A DNA stretch of 7,137 nucleotides from Chloroflexota bacterium (GTDB lineage Bacteria > Chloroflexota > Anaerolineae > Anaerolineales > Villigracilaceae). Under the pieces are notes generated by a model. The model was not told where the DNA came from, did no database searches, and saw only the letters and a program-made list of their open reading frames with translations. The position numbers and the translations under genes were made by a program. Location of the stretch: assembly GCA_021796315.1 (NCBI GenBank), contig JAJYOH010000310.1, forward strand, positions 1 through 7,137. Direction: 5' to 3'. Shown here in pieces: positions 1-6,256 of the stretch (the stretch's first letter is position 1; each line of letters opens with the position of its first letter).

Positions 1-1
1 A

Positions 2-2305
2 TATGAAGGCGTTAGGTCAAGACTGCGAGAACACATAAAGAACATTGAAGCTCTTCAAAGAGTATACGCGCTTACCATCACAGACTCCTTAGACGCTGTC
101 CTACTGCAAATTGCCAAGCAAGCAACGCAACTGACCCCTGCAAAATATGCTGGGATTTGGCTAGTAGATAGGCAAAATAACGAATTATATTTCGGAGCGG
201 AATATGGAAGGGATTTAACATCTAAGCGCCGTCAGCATCGCCTGCCTATTGATGATACAAGCATAAACGGTCATGTTGCAGTAACCAAAGAGACTTATTA
301 TTGCAGAAATGTTGAGGGAGATCCATACTATCGCAAGTGGTATGAAGATGTAAAGTCTGAACTCACAACGCCTATGAAGTATGATACAGAAGTAATAGGG
401 ACATTCAATGTCGAGTCTCCAGATGTCGGAGCATTTAATGATGATCATGTTGAGATCATAAACGCACTCGGTGGCGCGATAGCAGTGGCCATCAAGAACG
501 CGCGATTATTGGAACGCCTGAATGTGCTAGAAGATATTGGCGTTAAGCTGACTTCCGAAATACATCTGAAAGAGAATGAGATTTTGGAATCCATCCATAA
601 TCAAGCTCTACGATTGACCGGTGCGCAAGATATGTATATTGCATTGTACGACCAAAATTCCGGAGAGATTAGCTTCCCTTTGGCAACCGAGAAAGGAAAA
701 CGGGTTCAATATCCGACTCGAAAAGCCGATCTGAAGAAACGCGGCAAAACCGAAGAGATTATCTTTACTCACAAACCGATTTTGCATAGGACAAAAAAAG
801 AGGCAGAGAAATGGTATTCGCAACCCGGTCATGCTGAGTTTATTGGCAATCTCAGCCCATCCTGGCTTGGCGTACCCATGATAGTGGGCAAACGAGTACT
901 TGGGGTTATCGCCACCGTTGACTGGGGTAAGGAACACGCTTACGATGAACAGGATTTACAAGTCTTCGCTTCTATGGCAAGCCAAGCAGCCATTGCTTTA
1001 GACAATGCTAACCTTTACTACGATGTCAACCAAAAACTTGAGAAGACAAATCAGAAACTTGAACGGCGTGTTGCCGCATTGGCATCCTTAAATGATATTG
1101 GGAAAGAACTCACTTCAGACATTCGATTAAGAGAGGATGCGATTTTAAACCTCATTTTCACTAAGGCGCAGGAACTTACTCATTCAAAAGACCTATATAT
1201 TGCGTTATACAACGATGACACTGGAGATATTTGCTTTGCGTTGGCAACAGAGAAAGGGAGGCTGGTTACCTACCCAGCCCGCAAGGCTGATATGGAACAT
1301 CGCGGCAAAACCGAGGAGATTATCTTTACTCGCAAGCCTATCTTGCATAGGACCTTGAGAGAAGCGAATGAATGGTATTCGCAATTTGGCCATAATGAAT
1401 ACATCGGCAAGATCCAACCATCCTGGCTTGGTGTGCCGATGATGATTGGTGAAAAAGTGTTCGGGGTTATTGCCGCTGTTGACTTAGAAAAGGAATATGC
1501 ATATGACGAGCTTGATCGTGATGTACTTTTATCCATGGCAAGCCAAGCGGCGATTGCGTTAGAAAATGCGCGATTATATGAAGAAGCGCGCGGCGAAATT
1601 GTCGCGACCAAGCAACTAGCGACATTAGGTATAGCTATCGCTGCCGTGCAACATCGAATTAACAATACGCTTAATATTATCAATCCGAACATTACTCGTT
1701 TGCGAAGCCGAATTGACACGACTGACCCGACAATTCAAGAAATACTCGATATTATTGAGCGCAATACAGTCTACACATCAAAGGCCCTGGCAAGAATTCA
1801 AACGCCCTTGAAAGAAGTTGATTCTGTTGAAGTGAATGTGAATTCTTTGTTAAAAGAGAACTTCGACCAGTTAATATCGGAATGGGATGCAGACTCGATC
1901 CATCCTGAAGTCAAAGCCAAATTGACCCTAGACGATACGATCCCGCTCATCTGGGCCCCAGTCGGTCAAATATCGGAAATTGTCAAGAATTTGATCGATA
2001 ACGCCCTTCGCGCTATGAAGAAAGGAGGGGAATTGACCGTATCTAGTGAACTTTCAAACAGCATGATATGCATTCGCGTTAAGGACACTGCTGAGGGAGG
2101 AATTCCACCATCAATTCAAGCGCGTCTCTTTGAAAAACCTGTTCCATCAAAGGAGCAGGGACAGGGTAGTGGACTGGGACTTTGGTTGAGCAGATTAATG
2201 TTGCAGGGCATCGGCGGAAATGTTACAATTGAATCGACCTGCTCAACAGGTACAACGATGCTCGTTCAAATCCCGGCAATGGGAACGAAAGGAGCGACAA
2301 TATGA
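2..2305 (+). CDS. GAF-GAF-GAF sensor histidine kinase (5'-partial)
   Basis: The reading frame is open from the left edge, so the start lies outside; 767 residues are visible and numbered here from the edge. There is no signal peptide or membrane segment in the visible part, so it is probably a cytosolic sensor that autophosphorylates on His and passes phosphate to the receivers encoded downstream. GAF1 spans about 14-165, GAF2 173-340 and GAF3 360-527, with a short coiled-coil-like linker (about 343-361). The H-box is QHRINN with candidate His 551. The ATPase part shows an N-box NLIDNA (Asn 663 and 667), a G1-like box starting at Asp 695 (DTAEGGIPP) and a G2 box GSGLGL (722-727). The G1 box differs from the usual DxGxGIPP by Gly-to-Ala and one extra residue. 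An ATG at 374 lies inside GAF1 and is not the true start. Its stop overlaps the next start as ATGA. The kinase call is firm; the ligand is unknown. Confidence 0.93.
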   Translation, partial: YEGVRSRLREHIKNIEALQRVYALTITDSLDAVLLQIAKQATQLTPAKYAGIWLVDRQNNELYFGAEYGRDLTSKRRQHRLPIDDTSINGHVAVTKETYYCRNVEGDPYYRKWYEDVKSELTTPMKYDTEVIGTFNVESPDVGAFNDDHVEIINALGGAIAVAIKNARLLERLNVLEDIGVKLTSEIHLKENEILESIHNQALRLTGAQDMYIALYDQNSGEISFPLATEKGKRVQYPTRKADLKKRGKTEEIIFTHKPILHRTKKEAEKWYSQPGHAEFIGNLSPSWLGVPMIVGKRVLGVIATVDWGKEHAYDEQDLQVFASMASQAAIALDNANLYYDVNQKLEKTNQKLERRVAALASLNDIGKELTSDIRLREDAILNLIFTKAQELTHSKDLYIALYNDDTGDICFALATEKGRLVTYPARKADMEHRGKTEEIIFTRKPILHRTLREANEWYSQFGHNEYIGKIQPSWLGVPMMIGEKVFGVIAAVDLEKEYAYDELDRDVLLSMASQAAIALENARLYEEARGEIVATKQLATLGIAIAAVQHRINNTLNIINPNITRLRSRIDTTDPTIQEILDIIERNTVYTSKALARIQTPLKEVDSVEVNVNSLLKENFDQLISEWDADSIHPEVKAKLTLDDTIPLIWAPVGQISEIVKNLIDNALRAMKKGGELTVSSELSNSMICIRVKDTAEGGIPPSIQARLFEKPVPSKEQGQGSGLGLWLSRLMLQGIGGNVTIESTCSTGTTMLVQIPAMGTKGATI
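518..1582 (+). repeat. Tandem duplication encoding GAF2 and GAF3
   Basis: The segment 518-1021 and the segment 1079-1582 align without gaps at a constant offset of 561 bp (187 codons). By hand count about 105 of 168 residues are identical. Blocks such as RGKTEEIIFT, KPILHRT, PSWLGVPM and SMASQAAIAL are shared exactly, and parts are nearly identical in nucleotides (for example around 740-790 and 1301-1351). GAF1 is clearly a different subtype. This is an intragenic domain duplication, not a mobile repeat. Confidence 0.9.
2288..2294 (+). promoter_or_regulatory. Ribosome binding site for the pseudo-receiver gene
   Basis: AAAGGAG lies inside the last codons of the kinase gene, 7 nt before the overlapping ATG. 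It fixes the ATG at 2302 as the start and supports re-initiation at the ATGA junction. Confidence 0.7.
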
Positions 2306-2646
2306 AAGTCCGCATTTTGATCATTGACAATGAACCACGTTGGCTCAACTTCGCAAAGAGCGATCTTGATAAGTTTGAGATTGTTGTCGCACACAATGCC
2401 GAGGCAGCGATTGCCGAATTAAAAAAGGATAGATTTGATCTTGTAATCGCAAGTTCTAGTAATCTGAATATTCTTAAAATCATATCTGAAAAGTATTCCG
2501 ACAAACGCGTTGTGGTCACTACTGTCCAGCCCAATACCCAAGAGGCATTAAATGCTTATAGACTTGGCGCTGTTCGGTATTTTCCAAAATCTTTTAGCCC
2601 CAAAGATTTGCTAAATCATGTGACAGAAGTTCTTCCAAATAAGTAG
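2302..2646 (+). CDS. Stand-alone receiver-like protein lacking the phosphoacceptor Asp
   Basis: This 114-residue protein has the length and pattern of a single CheY-like receiver. The acidic pocket is partly kept (Asp9, Glu11 in IIDNEP), as are the Thr at the end of beta4 (Thr73/74) and the Lys of beta5 (Lys96, in FPKSF). At the phosphoacceptor position, in DLVIASSS, the residue is Ser51 where receivers have Asp, so ordinary phosphotransfer is not expected. The family contains known pseudo-receivers that act through protein contacts, and a regulator or adaptor of the kinase is the likely role (inference). The ATG overlaps the kinase stop by four bases, and AAAGGAG at 2288-2294 sits 7 nt upstream, so the two genes are probably translationally coupled and made in similar amounts. 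No output domain is present. Confidence 0.85.
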   Translation: MKVRILIIDNEPRWLNFAKSDLDKFEIVVAHNAEAAIAELKKDRFDLVIASSSNLNILKIISEKYSDKRVVVTTVQPNTQEALNAYRLGAVRYFPKSFSPKDLLNHVTEVLPNK

Positions 2647-2660
2647 TTTTCCAAAACAGA

Positions 2661-2666
2661 AGGGAG
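2661..2666 (+). promoter_or_regulatory. Ribosome binding site selecting a GTG start
   Basis: AGGGAG lies 7 nt before the GTG at 2674. No ATG with a comparable site is near, so this decides the start of the stand-alone receiver. Confidence 0.65.
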
Positions 2667-2673
2667 CATCAGA

Positions 2674-3084
2674 GTGGCAGGCAAACGATCTAGGATCTTG
2701 GTAGTTGACGACATCCCAGATTGGAGAAAGACTTTTAGCGGGATGCTAAGTGAAGCGGGCTACAAAGTTGATACCGCTGACTCTGTAGCTAATGCGCTAA
2801 CTGCTCTAGAATCTCAGAATTTCGATCTGGCTCTTATTGATATTCGTTTGGACGAGACTGATGAAAACAATACAGATGGACTAAAGCTAGCAACTTCAAT
2901 CAAACAGCGATGGCCAACCGTTAATATAATCATCATTACAGGCTATGAAACCCCAGAGACCGTGAAACAGGCAATGGAGCCGCAGGGTGCTGATGAAAGA
3001 CTCGCGAACGACTTTATCACAAAAGCTGATATAAGTGGGCTACTTCGATCCATTCAAGAATTGCTGGGAAAACAAGAAGGGTAG
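2674..3084 (+). CDS. Stand-alone response receiver (CheY-like) protein
   Basis: This 136-residue protein is a single, apparently functional receiver domain. It has the acidic pair Asp12-Asp13 (VVDDIPD), phosphoacceptor Asp56 (LALIDIRL), Thr89 in IIITGY and Lys117 in FITKAD. The loop after Asp56 is acidic and about five residues longer than in CheY (RLDETDENNTDG), and the Pro that usually follows the Lys is absent. Both traits recur in the two downstream effector receivers. There is no output domain, so it may be a phosphate shuttle, sink or interaction partner (inference). It starts at GTG, supported by AGGGAG at 2661-2666 seven nt upstream. It follows the previous gene by 27 bp and precedes the next by 6 bp, which implies one operon. 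Confidence 0.9.
   Translation: MAGKRSRILVVDDIPDWRKTFSGMLSEAGYKVDTADSVANALTALESQNFDLALIDIRLDETDENNTDGLKLATSIKQRWPTVNIIIITGYETPETVKQAMEPQGADERLANDFITKADISGLLRSIQELLGKQEG
3075..3081 (+). promoter_or_regulatory. Ribosome binding site for the receiver-AlbA_2 gene
   Basis: AGAAGGG ends 9 nt before the GTG at 3091 and overlaps the end of the preceding receiver gene. It supports this GTG as the start and tight co-expression. Confidence 0.55.
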
Positions 3085-3090
3085 ACAAGA

Positions 3091-3984
3091 GTGCATAAAG
3101 GGCAGGTTCTTATAGTTGACGATTTGCCTGATGTCCGAGTCACTATATCGGGTCTTCTCACAGATGCCGGTTACGAAGTTCGATCAGCGTCTAATATGAC
3201 GGAAGCCTTAGATGCCTTTGGTAAAGAAACATTTCAAATAGCCGTTCTTGATGTTCGATTGGATGAGACCAATGAAGACAACAAAGACGGTCTTTTACTT
3301 ATGCATGAAATAAATAGAAGATCTCCCGCCACCGCAATAATAATTCTAACTGGTTATGCGGATGTCAAGATGGTAAGGGATGCCCTACAACCCGGAATCG
3401 ATGGCATTCCATCAGCATTTGGGTTTCTTGAGAAAAATGAAATTAATCGCATTGTAGACTCTGTGGATCAGGCATTTGCTCATGTGATACGAACAGGTAA
3501 ATTATCTATCGAGACCATAATTGGGCAGGGCGAAAACGATCATGTAGAGTTTAAATCCAGTATTCGCTGGGATTACGGCACCAATTCAGCAAACAAAACC
3601 TTGCAAGAGGTTCTTGCTACGACCATTGCTGGCATGCTGAATAGCAAAGGGGGAACTTTGTTAATTGGCGTTGCAGATAATGGAACAATATTAGGTATTG
3701 AAAACGATTTGCAAACTTTAGCGAAAAAAGATCGAGATGGTTTTCAACTAGCACTGACCGACATTGTGAAGACATATTTGGGTGTAACCTATATTCAACA
3801 TGTTCATGCCAGATTCGAGTCGGTTCGCGGTAAACAAATTTGTGTTCTATCAGTAGACAAAAGTCCGTCACCTGTTTTTTTAACAAGAGGCGAAGAAACC
3901 AAATTTTGGGTGCGCATGAATAACTCTACCAGATGCTTGGATGTGCGAGATGCTATGAATTATATTGAAGCTAATTGGCAGTAA
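3091..3984 (+). CDS. Response regulator: receiver fused to an AlbA_2/Schlafen-type domain
   Basis: This 297-residue protein has two domains. Residues 4-130 are a canonical receiver: Asp10-Asp11, phosphoacceptor Asp54 (AVLDVRL), Thr87 in ILTGY and Lys115 in FLEKNE, with the same long acidic loop (RLDETNEDNKDG) as its neighbour. Residues about 140-295 match the AlbA_2 (Schlafen AlbA_2) pattern: EnxxxEFKSS, then an alpha-helix, then NSKGGTLLIGVADNGTILGI. Schlafen-core RNases use a Glu-Glu-Asp triad; Glu148, Glu153 and Asp196 sit where such a triad is expected, though many bacterial AlbA_2 proteins are annotated only as putative DNA-binding. The output is therefore nucleic-acid binding or RNA cleavage, probably gated by phosphorylation (inference). 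GTG start with AGAAGGG at 3075-3081; 6-bp gap after the previous gene. Family assignment is solid, activity uncertain. Confidence 0.88.
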   Translation: MHKGQVLIVDDLPDVRVTISGLLTDAGYEVRSASNMTEALDAFGKETFQIAVLDVRLDETNEDNKDGLLLMHEINRRSPATAIIILTGYADVKMVRDALQPGIDGIPSAFGFLEKNEINRIVDSVDQAFAHVIRTGKLSIETIIGQGENDHVEFKSSIRWDYGTNSANKTLQEVLATTIAGMLNSKGGTLLIGVADNGTILGIENDLQTLAKKDRDGFQLALTDIVKTYLGVTYIQHVHARFESVRGKQICVLSVDKSPSPVFLTRGEETKFWVRMNNSTRCLDVRDAMNYIEANWQ

Positions 3985-4016
3985 ACAAGAAGTATGCGCA
4001 CTTCTGCAGTTAACTC

Positions 4017-4046
4017 TTGAACAATGTAGAGAGTGGAAAATCTAAT
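4017..4046 (+). promoter_or_regulatory. Possible sigma-70-type promoter upstream of the TIR gene
   Basis: TTGAAC (4017-4022) and TCTAAT (4041-4046) are separated by 18 bp. They match the -35 and -10 consensus at 4 and 5 of 6 positions. A second TCTAAT at 4072-4077 has ATGACA 15 bp upstream and is an alternative. The gap between the AlbA_2 gene and the TIR gene is about 125 bp, much larger than elsewhere in the cluster, so separate transcription of the TIR gene is plausible. Consensus matching by eye in AT-rich sequence is weak evidence. Confidence 0.3.
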
Positions 4047-4109
4047 TTAGATGACATACAACTGGCATCATTCTAATGCTTTCAAGAATCTTTCGTGCGG
4101 CGAGGGAAC

Positions 4110-4934
4110 ATGCTAGGTACAATCCAACTCGAATACGATGTTTTTATTTCTTACAGCCACCATGATAAGGATTGGGTAAGGAACACCCTTTTGCCACACC
4201 TTGAAAGTGCTGGTTTGAAAGTATTCATTGATTTTCGAGACTTCAAGATAGGCGCACCTAGTATAAAAGAAATGGAACGCGGGATAGTAATAAGTCACAA
4301 AACCATAATTGTTCTCACACCCGAATACCTAGACAGCGAATGGGCAGAATTTGAAACGCTCATAACACAAACATTATCTCCTGCCAATAAAGATCTGCGT
4401 CTCCTACCTATCTTAAAAACACAATGCACGTTGCCAGTAAGCATTGGATACATGAATTATGTTAACTTTGCCGACGCCGATAATGAAGAACTACAATGGC
4501 AACGCCTTATCAAATCAATTGGTCACTTAGAGTATATTCCAAGAGTCATACTTGTAGATGATGAACCAGATGTTCAAAAAACAATAGGAGGGTTGCTCGA
4601 GGATAACGGATATAAAGTTTATCCGGCAGAGGATGAAGACAGCGCATTTACAATTCTGGGGCGGAAAGAAGTTGACTTTGCAGTTATTGATATACACTTG
4701 CACGATTACGGTGAAGATGAGGGCGGATTAAATCTCGCAAAAGCCATCCATACGTTCGCACCACAGATTCAAGTAATTATTCTATCAGGCTATGGCACAA
4801 AAAGACAAATTATTCGCTCGTTCAAAGAGTTAGGAGTAGTTGATTTCATAGAAAAGACCCCAGATATGGGGCAGCGATTGTTAAAAACTATTAAAGAACT
4901 ATCCGTGAACTTAAGAAGAGAAATAAGCCAATAA
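4110..4934 (+). CDS. TIR domain-receiver fusion protein (probable NAD+-cleaving effector)
   Basis: This 274-residue protein joins an N-terminal TIR domain (about 9-140) to a C-terminal receiver (about 146-262). The TIR part opens with YDVFISYSHHDKDWV, carries a BB-loop-like segment (DFRDFKIGAPS) and has SEWAEFE, whose last Glu (82) matches the catalytic Glu of NADase TIRs (SxWCxxE pattern). The receiver has Asp150-Asp151 (VDDEPD), phosphoacceptor Asp194 (AVIDIHL), Ser226 in ILSGY and Lys249 in FIEKTP, so it looks phosphorylatable. Bacterial TIRs commonly cleave NAD+ or make signalling nucleotides in antiphage defence; control by a receiver on the same chain is inferred. Start choice: ATG at 4110 with GAGGGA close upstream (short spacing). 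GTG at 4095 would add five residues but has no visible ribosome site. It is the last gene of the block and faces the convergent MFS gene. Confidence 0.88.
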   Translation: MLGTIQLEYDVFISYSHHDKDWVRNTLLPHLESAGLKVFIDFRDFKIGAPSIKEMERGIVISHKTIIVLTPEYLDSEWAEFETLITQTLSPANKDLRLLPILKTQCTLPVSIGYMNYVNFADADNEELQWQRLIKSIGHLEYIPRVILVDDEPDVQKTIGGLLEDNGYKVYPAEDEDSAFTILGRKEVDFAVIDIHLHDYGEDEGGLNLAKAIHTFAPQIQVIILSGYGTKRQIIRSFKELGVVDFIEKTPDMGQRLLKTIKELSVNLRREISQ

Positions 4935-4942
4935 AACAGCAT

Positions 4943-4970
4943 AAGCTAACAAAAGGAATCGGCTTAGCTT
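4943..4970. terminator. Possible bidirectional terminator between convergent genes
   Basis: AAGCTAA (4943-4949) and TTAGCTT (4964-4970) form a perfect 7-bp stem with a 14-nt loop, 9 bp after the TIR gene stop. The T-run is poor on the + strand and is displaced by several bases on the - strand (in the TGTTTTATT stretch). The position between converging genes favours a terminator, but the long loop and AT-rich stem make it weak. Confidence 0.35.
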
Positions 4971-5011
4971 TAACTCAATCGGATAAGGAAATATTCCTGT
5001 CTCCATGTTCT

Positions 5012-6253
5012 TTATCGTTCTGCCAATTTCCTCTTCCAAAACACTGGCATCACCGCCACCAAAATAATTCCCAACAAAACAGCGGTAATCAATACCGCTC
5101 TCGGTGCGCCGTTGATTCCTCCGAGCCATTCGGCGACCGCGCCGCTCCCCAGTGCGCCGAGGGACGGCAGGCCGATCAGCGTGATGGCATACAGGCTCAT
5201 CACGCGTCCGCGCAGTTCGTTCGGCACGGACACTTGAATGAACGTAGCGATAATTGTTCCATAAATTGTGGATGTAACGCCCGCGATGAACAACATGACC
5301 ATGCCCAGAATCAAATTCGGACTGATGGCAAAGATGACCAGTGAAATGCTGAACAGTAAACCGTTCACCAGCATGACCGCGCCTTGATGTTCAACTTTTT
5401 TGAATGAAGCTAATCCAAATGCGCCAACTAACGCGCCGCCGCCCGCCGCCGCCAGCAACAGGCCATAACCCTCCGGACCGGAATGCCAAATATCACGCGC
5501 AAAGGCGGGCAATAAATTTTGGTACGAACGGCCGAAGATCGCGGCCAGAGCCGACAGCGCCAGCAAAGCCAGAATCATGTGGTTGTTCCAGGCGTAGGAA
5601 AAACCTTTCAGCATCGAATCGCCAAAGGATTTATGCTGGCCTCCGCTGTGAGTCCGGACATCGCGCATCGCCGCCAGCGCGAAGATGACCGCGAGGAAAC
5701 TGACGCCATTGATGAAGAACAAAGCGCCCGCGCCCAAAGGTCCGAGCAAGGCGCCAGCCAGGGCAGGGCCAACCAGCGCCGCGCCGTTATACGTCGCAGA
5801 GTTGAGCGAAAGCGCATTCAGCAAATCCTTCGGCTGGACCATATCAGGAATCAAAGCCTGACGGGCAGGGTTGTCGAAAGCCAGCGCGGCCGAACTAAGA
5901 AATGAAGCGATCAGGATATGCCAAACATTGATTACGCCCAGCCAGGTCAGCACGGCCAGCACAAACGCAATCAGCATGGGAGTGGTTTGTGTAACATAAA
6001 GCAGCCTGATGCGGTGGACGCGGTCCACGACCGCGCCTGCGATGAGCGGCAAAAAGATCATTGGCAGCGCGAAGCTCAGACCGAGCAAGCCGAGCCAGAG
6101 CGGAGAATTCGTCAACTGCAAAACCAGCCAGCCGTTGGCGACGTTCTGCATCCACGTGCCCATGTTGGAAACGATCAATCCCGACCAAAGCAAATTGAAG
6201 TTTCGATAACGCAGCGCCCCAAAGCGCGTTGAGGTCGATTCGACTTTTTCCAT
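5012..6253 (-). CDS. Major facilitator superfamily exporter (MFS_3, EntS-like)
   Basis: This 413-residue protein is an inner-membrane secondary transporter of the usual MFS length with about 12 hydrophobic segments. Motif A follows TM2 as GAVVDRVHRIR (73-83). FDNPARQALIPDMV (126-139) and VPNELRGRVMSLY (343-355) are typical of the MFS_3 group that includes the enterobactin exporter EntS and related drug or siderophore efflux proteins. A soluble loop (about 196-222) divides the two six-helix halves. The substrate cannot be told from the sequence. The ATG lies 3 bp after the stop of the metallo-hydrolase gene, and AGGA at 6260-6263, inside that gene's last codons, has good spacing, so the two are co-transcribed and probably coupled. 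The tail (FWKRKLAER) is basic and cytoplasmic. The gene is GC-rich compared with the block to its left. Confidence 0.92.
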   Translation of the reverse strand: MEKVESTSTRFGALRYRNFNLLWSGLIVSNMGTWMQNVANGWLVLQLTNSPLWLGLLGLSFALPMIFLPLIAGAVVDRVHRIRLLYVTQTTPMLIAFVLAVLTWLGVINVWHILIASFLSSAALAFDNPARQALIPDMVQPKDLLNALSLNSATYNGAALVGPALAGALLGPLGAGALFFINGVSFLAVIFALAAMRDVRTHSGGQHKSFGDSMLKGFSYAWNNHMILALLALSALAAIFGRSYQNLLPAFARDIWHSGPEGYGLLLAAAGGGALVGAFGLASFKKVEHQGAVMLVNGLLFSISLVIFAISPNLILGMVMLFIAGVTSTIYGTIIATFIQVSVPNELRGRVMSLYAITLIGLPSLGALGSGAVAEWLGGINGAPRAVLITAVLLGIILVAVMPVFWKRKLAER

Positions 6254-6256
6254 GAT

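Noticed and set aside
215..448. Short - strand open frame opposite the kinase
   Set aside because: It lies wholly opposite the GAF1 coding sequence and has no recognisable domain or ribosome site. The same applies to the - strand frames at 608-937, 1205-1417, 1270-1719, 2223-2534 and 3617-3886.
374..2305. Kinase gene starting at the ATG at 374
   Set aside because: The same frame stays open to position 2 and encodes the first two thirds of a clear GAF domain, so the gene is 5'-truncated by the window and 374 is internal.
3988..4005. Hairpin AGAAGT/ACTTCT just after the AlbA_2 gene as a terminator
   Set aside because: The stem is only 6 bp and low in GC, and no T-run follows. It could be chance.
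4110..4934. Thoeris or another named TIR defence system
   Set aside because: No ThsA-like SIR2/SLOG partner or other defining component is in the window; only the TIR family itself is shared.
5404..6232. + strand open frames opposite the MFS gene
   Set aside because: They are Arg/Pro/Gln-rich antisense frames typical of GC-rich coding sequence, and the - strand frame is a complete MFS transporter with family motifs.
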